From assembly GCF_051124815.1 (NCBI RefSeq), contig NZ_CP118491.1:1-64000 (forward strand): a stretch of DNA of 64,000 nucleotides. The letters are read 5' to 3'. Within the stretch, counting starts at the first letter, position 1. Each line of letters starts with the position of its first letter. The notes below the pieces were generated by a model. It saw only the letters and a list, made by a program, of their open reading frames with translations, ran no database searches and was not told where the DNA came from. Shown here piece by piece: positions 49,508 through 58,388 of the stretch. The position numbers were made by a program, and so were the translations under genes. This stretch comes from Azospirillum sp051124815. Lineage in GTDB: Bacteria > Pseudomonadota > Alphaproteobacteria > Azospirillales > Azospirillaceae.

Positions 49508-52252
49508 AAAGCCGCTCCCTTCATGCAGATCCATGCCGGCTTCCCTTTTCCGTTCGCGGCCGATGCCCGAACGCCGTCCGTCCGGCCTCCTTGCGACGGC
49601 CGGATCGAGGAGGTCGCGTCGGGGGCGGTGCAGGGCTGGGTCGCCGGGATCGACGGTCCTCCGCCGGAGGTGGAACTGCTGGTCGACGGCGTGCCGCACC
49701 TGCGCGGACCGGCCGACCGGCCGCGCCCGGACCTGCCCTGGCCGGCACGCGGCTTCGCCGCCCCCTTGCCGGAACCGCTGCTCGACGGCCGCCCCCATCG
49801 GCTGGACCTGCGCATCGCCGGCGGTGCTTTCCTGCAGGGCGGCCCGGTGGAGCTGGAGGGGTTGTGCCCGTGCGACGGGGCGGTGCTGCGGGTGGCCGGC
49901 GGGCGCGTCTTCGGCCGGGTGCGGCCGACATCGCGTGCCGGCGACCCGCCTTCCCTGGAGGTGTGGGACGACGGGGTGTTCCTCCTTCGCTTCGCGGTCG
50001 CCGATCACCCGGCGCCGGCGGAGGAGGGCGGGGGCCTGGACGGGGGGCATGCCTTCGTCCTGCCGCTGCCGCCGCGCTGTTTCGACGGCGCCAACCACGA
50101 GCTGCGCATCCGCGACGCTTTGGGCCGCGACCTCGCCGGCAGCCCCTTCGGCTATCAGGCCCGGCCGCCCGATCATGGCGACTGGGGCGCCCAGGGGCCG
50201 ATGCTGGAGCGGGCCGGCCTGCTCGGCCATCTGGAGACGGTGGAGGGGCGGCAGATCACCGGCTGGGCGCTCGACGCCTTCGCGCCCGGCCGGCCGGTCG
50301 AGCTGGAGCTGTGCGAGGGCGAGGCCGTCGCCGGCCGCATCATCGCCAACCGGCTGCGCCCGCCGCCCTTCGGTGGCGACGGGTCCGGGGACGCCATCCC
50401 CTGCGGCTTCGCCGCGGAGGCGCCGGAGTCCTGGCTCGACGGGCGCCCCCGGCGGGTGACGCTCCGCTTCGCCGGCACCGACATCCCCCTGCGCGGCCTG
50501 CCGCCGACCCTGACCTTCCGGCCGCCGTCGGGCAGCGCCGCCCGGATCGGCCGCCAAACCATGGACGGGCAGGGTGGCGAGACCGTTCCGTCCGACTTGC
50601 CCGCCCGGCTGGAGGCGCTGCAACTCGCCCTGGCGGAGCGTGACCGCCAGATATCCTCCCTGTCCGCCGACCTTGCGGCGGCCCTGTCCGGGGCTGCAGC
50701 GCCGCCACCGCCGGGCAAAGGTGCGCCATTGGGGGCCCCCCGGCGGGTGGTGTGGTGTGCGCCGCCGGATGCCCGGACCCGGCCGGCGCTGGACGACGTG
50801 CTGGCGATGCTGTCGCGGATCGCCCGCGACATCCCGGTCGAGCTTCAGCGGATGCCGGTCGATCCCCCCAGCCTGCCGCTTCCCTGCGATCTGGCGCTGG
50901 TCCCGGCCGTGGACGGTGGAAGCGCCGGGAGCGGCTTGGCGCGTCCGGCCGTCCTGGCGGCCCTGTCGCGCGGAATTCCGGTGCTGGCGGCGGCCGACCC
51001 CGGCCTGCCGGCCAGCCTGCGCGATCTGGTCGTCCGCGATTGGGAGCGCGAGACCCGCCGGCATCTGGCCGCGGCGGCGGCCCGCGGCGGCGAAAGCCGG
51101 ATCAGGGACACTCGGCTTGCCGTTCCTACCGGGCAACAGGCCCCGGTGCGGCTGCTGGTCCTGATCGACCTGCCGGAGGAGGTCGACCTGCTGGAGCCGG
51201 TGGTCGCCGCCGCGGCCCGCCGGGCAGGAAAAGGGGCGGGTGCGGTGGCGCTGACCGTCGTGCTGACCGACCATGCCGCCACCCGCTCCACCCGCGCCCG
51301 CACCATGCTGGCCCGCCACGGCGCCGCCTGGACGGTGGCCGAGCGGTCGGCCCTGCTGGCCGGGCGGGCGCCCGACCTGTCGGCCGCCGACGCCGTGCTG
51401 GTCGGCGCCGAATCCGACCATCCTTCCCACTGCGTGCCGCATGCGCTGCTCGGCCGCGCATCGGCGCTGGGCATCCCCTGCTTCGCGGTCCAGCATGGTC
51501 TGGAGAGCATCGGGCTGACCTATTTCGACGAGGTGCACGACGCCGGCGTCCGGCTGGGCGGCGACCTTATCTTCACCTGGTTCCCGGTGGCGGCGGCCCC
51601 GGCGGAGATGGCGGCAGAGGTGCGGCGGCGGCTGTGTCCGGTGGGATCGCTGCGCGAGCCGACGCTCGTCCGCCCGGCCCTGCCGGCGTCGGTGACCGCC
51701 GACGGGCGTCCTCTGGTCGGCGTCTTCGAGAACCTGCACTGGCACCGCTACGACGACCGTTTCCGCGCCGGCTTCGTCGAGGCGCTGCAGAAGGCCGCGG
51801 CGGCACGCCCGGCCCTACGCTTCCTGGTGAAGCCGCATCATTCGGCCCGCTGGCTGGGGCAGACGCCGGTCGGCACGCTGCCGGCCAACGTCATCCTCGC
51901 CGATCCCGCCGATCCGGTCTGGGAGCCCTTCACCGCGCCGGCCCTGCTGCCGGCCCTGGCGGCGGTGATCACCACCCCGTCCACCGTCGCCCATGACGCG
52001 GCGCGGGCGGCGCGCCCGGTGGCGGTGGCCGGCGGCGACCTTGCCCTGCCGGTGCTGGCGCCGCTGCCCATCCTGCGCCGTCCGTCCGACTGGCTGGCCT
52101 TCCTCGACGGCGTGCTGGAGGATGGCGGTGCCGCGGCGCTCGCCGACGGGCAGCTGTTCCTCGACCGCCATATGGTCCCCGGCCCGGCGGGAGAGCGTAT
52201 CCTCGACCATATTTGCGACCGGGTGCAGTCCACCCCCAAGGTCCCCGCATGA
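49505..52252 (+). CDS. Three beta-rich modules fused to a CDP-glycerol-transferase-like glycosyltransferase
   Basis: A 915-aa protein. Three copies of a roughly 100-residue beta-rich module lie at about 30-125, 125-225 and 236-345, each with a Gly-Trp or Gly-Arg turn (GAVQGWVAG, RVFGRVRPT, RQITGWALD) and an ending such as LDGRPHRLDLR. A short coiled coil (365-393) links to a GT-B-like half (about 400-915) with CFAVQHGLESIG, FLVKPHHSARWL and ITTPSTVAHDAARAARPVAV, resembling polyglycerol/ribitol-phosphate transferases. Start is GTG 49505 or ATG 49523; neither has a strong ribosome-binding site. It heads an operon of large, overlapping genes. Confidence 0.75.
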   Translation: MKAAPFMQIHAGFPFPFAADARTPSVRPPCDGRIEEVASGAVQGWVAGIDGPPPEVELLVDGVPHLRGPADRPRPDLPWPARGFAAPLPEPLLDGRPHRLDLRIAGGAFLQGGPVELEGLCPCDGAVLRVAGGRVFGRVRPTSRAGDPPSLEVWDDGVFLLRFAVADHPAPAEEGGGLDGGHAFVLPLPPRCFDGANHELRIRDALGRDLAGSPFGYQARPPDHGDWGAQGPMLERAGLLGHLETVEGRQITGWALDAFAPGRPVELELCEGEAVAGRIIANRLRPPPFGGDGSGDAIPCGFAAEAPESWLDGRPRRVTLRFAGTDIPLRGLPPTLTFRPPSGSAARIGRQTMDGQGGETVPSDLPARLEALQLALAERDRQISSLSADLAAALSGAAAPPPPGKGAPLGAPRRVVWCAPPDARTRPALDDVLAMLSRIARDIPVELQRMPVDPPSLPLPCDLALVPAVDGGSAGSGLARPAVLAALSRGIPVLAAADPGLPASLRDLVVRDWERETRRHLAAAAARGGESRIRDTRLAVPTGQQAPVRLLVLIDLPEEVDLLEPVVAAAARRAGKGAGAVALTVVLTDHAATRSTRARTMLARHGAAWTVAERSALLAGRAPDLSAADAVLVGAESDHPSHCVPHALLGRASALGIPCFAVQHGLESIGLTYFDEVHDAGVRLGGDLIFTWFPVAAAPAEMAAEVRRRLCPVGSLREPTLVRPALPASVTADGRPLVGVFENLHWHRYDDRFRAGFVEALQKAAAARPALRFLVKPHHSARWLGQTPVGTLPANVILADPADPVWEPFTAPALLPALAAVITTPSTVAHDAARAARPVAVAGGDLALPVLAPLPILRRPSDWLAFLDGVLEDGGAAALADGQLFLDRHMVPGPAGERILDHICDRVQSTPKVPA

Positions 52253-53172
52253 GCGACATTCTCTACGCCTTCTGGGATTTCCACGCCGGCACCCCGCCGC
52301 TGGACCTGCCGCTGTTCCTGGCCGCGGCCGAGCACGCGCGCCGGCAGGGCGGGCACGAGCGCTGCCATGTGGTGCTGTGCGACCGCAGCGCCGGGGAAAC
52401 CGGCGGCGATCCGCCCTGGGACGAGGAGGCCGAGTGGCGGCTGTGGAACGAGGTCATCCCGACCCTGTGGCTGCTGCCGTCGGGGCAGTGCTTCTCCCTG
52501 TGCCGCGACGCCGGGGAGGTGACGGAGCTGGCCGACCTGGCCGGCGCCGACGCATTTCCGATCCCTTATGGCGGGCCGGACCTGTCGGTCTTCCATCCGG
52601 CCCGCACCGGCCTGCCCCAGGCGCGGGACCTTGCGGAGGCCCCCCTGCGCGCCACCCTGCAGGCGCGCGACTATGTGCGGCAATGGCTGGAGCGGCGGAA
52701 CGATGGGCGCATGGTGGTGACGCTGTCGCCGGCCGCGATGGCGGGTGGGGACGCGGCGGACGGCCGGGCAAGGGAGTGGGCCGCCTTCGCCGCCCGGCTG
52801 GACCGCGACCGCATCCTGCCGGTCCTGCTGCCGGCCGCCGCCGACGCCCACCGCCCGCCCGGAGCGGTCTGGGAAACGGTGCCGCTCTATGCCGAGGCGG
52901 CCTGGAACGCCGAACTGCGGCTGGCGCTCTACGAGATGAGCGACCTGCTGCTGGTGGAGGACCCCTTCGGCGCCGGCCTCGCCCTGTTCGGGGCGGAGAC
53001 GCGCTGCGCCGCCTTCGGCGACACGGCGGACCGGCTGGCCGCCCTGTTCCCGGAGGCGTGCGCGGCGGAGGCGGCCCGCCGGCCGTTCCCCGGTCCCTGC
53101 GATGCCGGGGCGCTCGCCGCCGCCTATGAGCGGATGGCCGGGACGCTCGCCCTGCCGCCGCTGCGGCCGTGA
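52249..53172 (+). CDS. Uncharacterised protein, degenerate member of a local three-gene family
   Basis: A 307-aa protein. Its opening ILYAFWDFHAGTPPLDLPLF and its middle part align by eye with the N-terminal halves of the next-but-one proteins at 53169 and 56034. The motif that is LRE...RNSRL-x-DWAAF in those two has become LSPAAMAG...AREWAAFAARL here, and VNNGPAALA has become VEDPFGAGLALF. It may be an inactive or specialised copy. The family is not recognised; the plan with an N-terminal Rossmann-like strand and a late Gly-Pro loop could fit a glycosyltransferase. Coupled to its neighbours by ATGA and GTGA overlaps. Confidence 0.7.
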   Translation: MSDILYAFWDFHAGTPPLDLPLFLAAAEHARRQGGHERCHVVLCDRSAGETGGDPPWDEEAEWRLWNEVIPTLWLLPSGQCFSLCRDAGEVTELADLAGADAFPIPYGGPDLSVFHPARTGLPQARDLAEAPLRATLQARDYVRQWLERRNDGRMVVTLSPAAMAGGDAADGRAREWAAFAARLDRDRILPVLLPAAADAHRPPGAVWETVPLYAEAAWNAELRLALYEMSDLLLVEDPFGAGLALFGAETRCAAFGDTADRLAALFPEACAAEAARRPFPGPCDAGALAAAYERMAGTLALPPLRP

Positions 53173-55484
53173 AGCCCATGAGCGTCATCCCGAGCGCCGA
53201 ACGGAGCGGCGTGCTGCTGGCCTTCTACGATCTGGCCGTGGCGCCGGCCACCTTCGACGTCGTGCTGTTCCTGGTGCTGGCGGAGGCGGCGCGTCGGCGC
53301 CGGGGGCTGGCGCGGCTGCATCTGGTGATCGTCCCCGGCCCCAACCAGGGCTTCCGCGCCGGTGGGAACCCCTTCTCGGCGGCGCAGTCGGTGTGGCGGT
53401 TGTCCCAGGTGCTGGCCGCCGCCGCCCGCCTGCTGCCCGGCCGGCCGGGCGTGTCGGTGGCCTCCGGCCGCGACGAGGCGGTGCGGCGCCTGACCGCGCA
53501 TCGGGCCCGTCAGGGAACACACGCCGTCTTCCCGCAAGACTACGACCCCGCCGCGCCCTATCCGAGCCACCATTTCCCCTTCGTCGCGGCCGCCCACCGC
53601 GAGGGGGCGGATGTCCGCCCGCTGGTGGCGTCCGCCGCCGCCCGTGGCTGGATGCGCCGCTGGCTCGACGGGGAGGCGGGGGCCGCCGGCCGGCCGGTGG
53701 TGACGCTGGCCCTGCGCGAAGCCGCCGTCATGCCGGAACGCAACAGCCGCCTGCCCGACTGGGCCGCCTTCGCCCGCCGGTTGAGCCGCGACGGCTTCCT
53801 GCCGGTGGTGCTGCGCGACGCCGACACCGCGGCCCGGCCGCTGCCGCCGCACTGGGGCGACGCCGTCGCCTGCCCGGCCGCCGTGCGCAGCCTGGAGCTG
53901 CGGATGGCGCTCTACGAGCTGAGTGCCGCGGTGATGCAGGTCAACAACGGCCCGGCCGCGCTCGCCCATCACAGCGCCGGCGTCGCCTACGCCACCGTGA
54001 AGATGCTGGCCGACAGCCCGGTCACCACCGACCGCTACATGCGGCGGGTGGCCCAGCCGCCGGGCGCCTCCTACGCCTTCGCCGGGCCGCGGCAGCGGCT
54101 GGTCTGGGCCGAGGACGACCTGCCGGCCCTGATCGCCGCCTTCGACGCGCTGCTGGCTCCCGAGACGCAGCCCGCCCCAACTCCCGACGAGGCGGACACC
54201 GCGCCGGATGGCCTGCTGCGGCTGGCCGGGCGCCTCCACCGGCAGGGCGACGCCGTGGCGGCGGTGGAGGACTGCGCGCGGCTGGTCCGGCTCCTGCCGC
54301 CGGACAGCGTTCGACTGGCGGCGGCGCATCACGGCCATGGGCTGGCGCTCGCCGCGCTGGGCGACGGCTGGGCGGCCTTGCAGGCTTTCGAAAAGGCTCA
54401 TGCGATCGCGCCCAGCGACCGGCGGCATGCGCGGGCGGGCGCCCGGCTGGCGCTGGAACTGGCGATGCTCGCCCTCGACCAGGACAGCCTCGCGGCGGGC
54501 TGCGACCTCTGCGTCCGTGCGGCGGCGCTGGATGCCGGGGAACGGCGCTTCGCCGGCCCGCTCGCCCGCACCGCGCTGGAGCTGGCCCGCCGCCTGCTGA
54601 AGGCCGATGCGCTGGAGGAGGCGGAGCGGACGGCCTCTATCGTCCTGTCCCTGTCGCCATCCAGCGAGCCGGCCCGCCGCATCGCCGCCGCGGTGCAGGA
54701 GGCGCGGGCCGCAGCCCAGGGCCGCGGGGCGGAGGCGGTGGCCCGCCGGCTGGCGGCCTACCGTCTGCGGCGGGATTCGGCGCTGCACCGGCGCCGGGCG
54801 GCGGAAGCGCTGACCGCCCTATCCGTCCCGGCGCTCGGCCGGCCGGCCGCCTGGGACCTGCTGGCCGGCAACGGCATCGTCGACGCGGCGGTCGCCATCC
54901 TGGAATCGGGGGACAACCGGGTCGACATCGTCCCCGCCGCCCTCGCCCTGCTGCATGTCGGCCCCTGGTGGCCGCAGTCGCTGGCCGCGGCGGCGGAGGG
55001 GCGGCGGACCGATCTGGCCCGCATCCTGGAACACCCGATCGGCCATGCCGAGCCGCATGGCCGGCTGCTGCGCGCGGTGCTGGCCGCCCGCCGCATCGAC
55101 GAAGCCGGCTTCGCCCCCTGGTTCGAGGCGGTGCGCGGCTGCCTGCGCCACCTGTCGGCCGCTCCGGCCGCTGCGGTGCCGTCCGCGTTGCTGACCCTGC
55201 TCGCCGCCCTCGCCTGGCAATCCTTCTGGCGCGACTATCCCCCGCCGGCCGATGCGGCCGAACGCGGGGCGCTGCCGGTGCTGGAGGCGCAGGCTGGCCG
55301 GTCGCTCAAGGATTTGCTGGTCTTCGCCCTCTATGGCTGGCCGGGGCGGGTGTCCGGCGCCGGCGCCCTTCTGTCCGGTGGCGGGCATCCGTTCTTCCGC
55401 CGCCTGTCGCGCGCGGTGATCGGCCACCGGCCCGAACCGGGGCCGCCGGATGACGGCGAAGCGGGAGGCGCGCATGCGGACTGA
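53169..55484 (+). CDS. Uncharacterised large protein with TPR-like half, member of the local family
   Basis: A 771-aa protein. The N-terminal 340 residues show the family pattern: LLAFYDLAVAPATFDVVLFL, then PVVTLALREAAVMPERNSRL with PDWAAFARRL, then MQVNNGPAALAHH and VKMLADSPVTTDRY. The C-terminal half (about 350-700) is helical with TPR-like repeats. The GTG at 53169 overlaps the previous stop; ATG 53178 is the alternative. No signal peptide or membrane helix. I infer a glycosyltransferase-like or sugar-binding role because of the operon and because TPR fusion is usual for this locus; no family proves it. Confidence 0.75.
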   Translation: MKPMSVIPSAERSGVLLAFYDLAVAPATFDVVLFLVLAEAARRRRGLARLHLVIVPGPNQGFRAGGNPFSAAQSVWRLSQVLAAAARLLPGRPGVSVASGRDEAVRRLTAHRARQGTHAVFPQDYDPAAPYPSHHFPFVAAAHREGADVRPLVASAAARGWMRRWLDGEAGAAGRPVVTLALREAAVMPERNSRLPDWAAFARRLSRDGFLPVVLRDADTAARPLPPHWGDAVACPAAVRSLELRMALYELSAAVMQVNNGPAALAHHSAGVAYATVKMLADSPVTTDRYMRRVAQPPGASYAFAGPRQRLVWAEDDLPALIAAFDALLAPETQPAPTPDEADTAPDGLLRLAGRLHRQGDAVAAVEDCARLVRLLPPDSVRLAAAHHGHGLALAALGDGWAALQAFEKAHAIAPSDRRHARAGARLALELAMLALDQDSLAAGCDLCVRAAALDAGERRFAGPLARTALELARRLLKADALEEAERTASIVLSLSPSSEPARRIAAAVQEARAAAQGRGAEAVARRLAAYRLRRDSALHRRRAAEALTALSVPALGRPAAWDLLAGNGIVDAAVAILESGDNRVDIVPAALALLHVGPWWPQSLAAAAEGRRTDLARILEHPIGHAEPHGRLLRAVLAARRIDEAGFAPWFEAVRGCLRHLSAAPAAAVPSALLTLLAALAWQSFWRDYPPPADAAERGALPVLEAQAGRSLKDLLVFALYGWPGRVSGAGALLSGGGHPFFRRLSRAVIGHRPEPGPPDDGEAGGAHAD

Positions 55485-56037
55485 GGAAGAGATGGATGCC
55501 CCTTCCAGCGCCTTGGCCGACACTCTGTCCGACGGTTTGGCCGGCGCATTCGAGGGCTGTGACGGCATGGTCGTCTATGGCTGGGCGCAGGATCCGCGCC
55601 GTCCGGCGCTGCGCATCGCGCTGGACATCCTGGCCGATGGACGGCGGGTGGAGCGGATCGTCGCCGACCGGCCCCGGCCGGAACTGGCGGCGGCCGGCCA
55701 TGGCGACGGCCAGTGCGGCTTCTTCGCCGTGCTGCCGGCGGCCCTGTGCGACGGCCGTTCCCACCGGATCGAGGTGGTGGAGGCGGAAAGCGGCCGTCCC
55801 CTGCCGGGAAGCCCCCACGGCGTCGCCGTGCCGCCGTCCGGCCTCGCCGCGACCGCCGCCCTGCTGGAGGAACGCCGCCGCCTGCATCACCGGCTGATGG
55901 TGAACAGCCAGGAGCTGCTGAACGCCGGCCGGGGCGGGCAGGGCAACGGCTGCATGGCCTTCGATCCGGCGCTGGGCGAGACCTACCGCCGCCTTCTGGC
56001 CGGCTGGCCCGGCCTCGGGCCGGAGGAGGAGCGGTGA
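55474..56037 (+). CDS. Stand-alone beta-rich accessory module protein
   Basis: A 187-aa protein whose residues about 25-120 (MVVYGWAQDPRRPALRIALD, then GQCGFFAVLPAALCDGRSHR) match the module repeated in the 915-aa protein upstream. The C-terminal 60 residues look helical. The ATG at 55474 follows GGGAGG at short spacing and overlaps the previous gene by 11 bp; an ATG at 55450 is possible. Its stop overlaps the next GTG start. A module encoded alone suggests it works as a subunit, for example binding a glycan or partner enzyme. Confidence 0.75.
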   Translation: MRTEEEMDAPSSALADTLSDGLAGAFEGCDGMVVYGWAQDPRRPALRIALDILADGRRVERIVADRPRPELAAAGHGDGQCGFFAVLPAALCDGRSHRIEVVEAESGRPLPGSPHGVAVPPSGLAATAALLEERRRLHHRLMVNSQELLNAGRGGQGNGCMAFDPALGETYRRLLAGWPGLGPEEER

Positions 56038-58352
56038 GCAGTCACAATCCGACCGATCCTTTGCCCGATACCCTGACGGTCATCCTCGACCTGGCGGTGA
56101 TGCCGCTGACCTTCGACGTCGCCTATGCCGTGGCCAACGGCGAGGTGGAGCGGCGGCGGCGCGGCTACCGCCGCCTGTCGGTCCTTGTCGTGCCGCCCTT
56201 CGACGAAAGCCGCCGCGCCGCCGCCCATCCCTATCCGCTCGACCACCAGCGGTGGCGGGTGCGGCAGATCATCCTGCCGGTGGCCTCGCTGGCGGCGGCA
56301 GGGGGCGGGGTGACCGGTGGCGGGGTGGTCGTCTGCCGGACGCGGGAGGAGGCGCGGGCGCTGGTCGCGGCGCGCGCCCCCCACCTGTTTCCGCCCGCCT
56401 ACGACATCGACCACCCGCGCGAGATCTACTGGTTCTCCCACCTGATGGCGCGGGCGGAGGACGGGCTGGACGTCCGCGTGCTGGAAGCGCCGGAGGCCGC
56501 CCGCCGCCGGGCGCGCCGCTGGCTGGACGAGCGCGCCGGGGGGCGCCGCGTGGTGACCATCACCCTGCGCGAGACCGCCTACAGCGACGTGCGCAACAGC
56601 CGGCTGGAGGATTGGGCCGCCTTCGCCGCCGGGCTGGATCCGGAACGCTATCTGCCGGTGGTCCTGCGCGACATGGCGCGGGCGCACGAGCCGCTGCCGG
56701 GCGACTGGGGGGCGGCGGTGTCCTGGCCGGAGCCGGTGTGGAACGTTCCGCTGCGCACGGCGCTCTACGAGCTGGCCTGGTTCAACCTGCTGGTCAACAA
56801 CGGCCCGGCGGCGCTCGCCTATCTCAACCCGCATGCGCCCTGCGCCGTCCTGAAGATGCTGGCCGACGTCAACGAGGCGCGGGCGCAGCACCAGCGGCGC
56901 CTCGGCGTCGAGCCCTACGGGCAGTATCCCTTCTCGGCCCCGACCCAGCGGCTGGTCTGGGAAGACGACGAGCTTCCCGCCATCCGCCGCGCCTTCGACG
57001 CCTTCGTCCGCCTCGCCGAAGGGGAGGCGCCCCCTTCCGTCGAGGCGGACGGGGCGGTGGGCTTCGCCGACCGCATGCGGCGCAGCGCCCTGGAATGGCA
57101 GAGCGCCGGCAACCTGCACGAGGCGGAGCTGGACCTGCGGCGGCTGCTGGACGACCGGCCGGAGGATGCCGCCGCCCTGGCCCATCTGGGTGCGATCCTG
57201 CGCCTGCGCGACCGGCACGGCCACTCAGGGTCAGCCCCCGATGCGGCTCTGGAGCCGGCGATGCGGGCCGCTCTGCTGGCGCCCGGCGACGGTGACGTCC
57301 GCCGCCTTGCCGTCGCCATCGCCCTGGACGCGGCCGGTCGGCGGCTCGACCGGCTGGCGGCGCCGGACCTGTCCGGGGCTCCGGATCGCGACCTTGCGGC
57401 GGCTGAGGATGCGGCCCGGCGCGCCCGGCGGCTGGTCCCCCGCTGGACGGCGCCGCGGCGCCGGCTGGCCGCCGTGCTGGAGGCCCGCGCCGGACTTCTG
57501 CGGCACCGCGATCCGGAGCGCGAGGGAGACGAGATCCACCGTCTCCTGACGGAGGCGTCGGCCCTGGTGCCCGACGACCTCGCCGTCAGGGCGCAGCTCG
57601 CCGCCAGCCATGCCGTCCAGGCCTGCCGCCACGCCGCCGCCGGCAGGGGAGCGGAGGCGTGGCGTCATGCCCTCGCCGCCCTGCGCCTCGACCCCGAGGA
57701 CCCGGCGGTGCAGCAGGCGGTGGCGCTGAACCTCACTGATCCTGCCCTGGCCGATCCCACCCTGGCCGATCCGGACGGTCTTCCCGCGTTGGACGGGGAG
57801 GTGCTGCACCGGCTGGCCGCCTTCGCCGATGCATGGTTCACCGCGCCCGGCCCCGACCGTGCCGCGGTGGTGCCGGGGCTTGCCGCCATCCTGCGCCGCG
57901 TTCTGCCGCAGGGGGTGGCCTTGGACTTTCCATCCGCCGCCGCCCCTCCGGGCGCGCTCGCCCTGGCAGAGCTGCTGCTTTGCGAAGCCCGGCTGACCGC
58001 CGCGACGCTGGAGGCCCTGCTGCCGCGTCTGCTGGAGCGCCGGGCCGCCCTGCTGCGGCAGGTGCCGCCTGCCCTTTCCGACAGCGACGAACGGCTGCTG
58101 GCCGCCGTCGCCTGTCAGGCCGAACGCCACGCCTACGGCTGGCCGGCCGCCCCGGCCGAACGGGCGGAGGCCGCGCGGCTGGCCGGAACCTTGGCCCTCA
58201 CCGGGGACGGCATGCTTCCGGTTGCGGCGCTCGTCGTGGCACTGTATCAGCCCTTGCCCGATGCCGTCCTGCGGCGGGCCGGCCCCGCCCCGTCGGGGTG
58301 GGAGGACGGCGATCCACGCCTCAGGCTGCTAGGCCGCGCCGCCGGCTTCTGA
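56034..58352 (+). CDS. Uncharacterised large protein with helical half, member of the local family
   Basis: A 772-aa protein, the third paralogue. VILDLAVMPLTFDVAYAVAN opens it; VVTITLRETAYSDVRNSRL with EDWAAFAAGL, and NLLVNNGPAALAYLNPHA with VLKMLADVNEARAQHQRR, are conserved with the 771-aa protein. The C-terminal half has TPR-like helices (LEWQSAGNLHEAELDLRRLL). The GTG at 56034 overlaps the previous stop and has GGAGGAGGAG upstream. The two full-length copies are diverged, so they are old duplicates. Function unknown; likely cytoplasmic. Confidence 0.75.
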   Translation: MSSHNPTDPLPDTLTVILDLAVMPLTFDVAYAVANGEVERRRRGYRRLSVLVVPPFDESRRAAAHPYPLDHQRWRVRQIILPVASLAAAGGGVTGGGVVVCRTREEARALVAARAPHLFPPAYDIDHPREIYWFSHLMARAEDGLDVRVLEAPEAARRRARRWLDERAGGRRVVTITLRETAYSDVRNSRLEDWAAFAAGLDPERYLPVVLRDMARAHEPLPGDWGAAVSWPEPVWNVPLRTALYELAWFNLLVNNGPAALAYLNPHAPCAVLKMLADVNEARAQHQRRLGVEPYGQYPFSAPTQRLVWEDDELPAIRRAFDAFVRLAEGEAPPSVEADGAVGFADRMRRSALEWQSAGNLHEAELDLRRLLDDRPEDAAALAHLGAILRLRDRHGHSGSAPDAALEPAMRAALLAPGDGDVRRLAVAIALDAAGRRLDRLAAPDLSGAPDRDLAAAEDAARRARRLVPRWTAPRRRLAAVLEARAGLLRHRDPEREGDEIHRLLTEASALVPDDLAVRAQLAASHAVQACRHAAAGRGAEAWRHALAALRLDPEDPAVQQAVALNLTDPALADPTLADPDGLPALDGEVLHRLAAFADAWFTAPGPDRAAVVPGLAAILRRVLPQGVALDFPSAAAPPGALALAELLLCEARLTAATLEALLPRLLERRAALLRQVPPALSDSDERLLAAVACQAERHAYGWPAAPAERAEAARLAGTLALTGDGMLPVAALVVALYQPLPDAVLRRAGPAPSGWEDGDPRLRLLGRAAGF

Positions 58353-58388
58353 CCGCCGCCCCACCATATTCATCCGGATGACCGAGCC

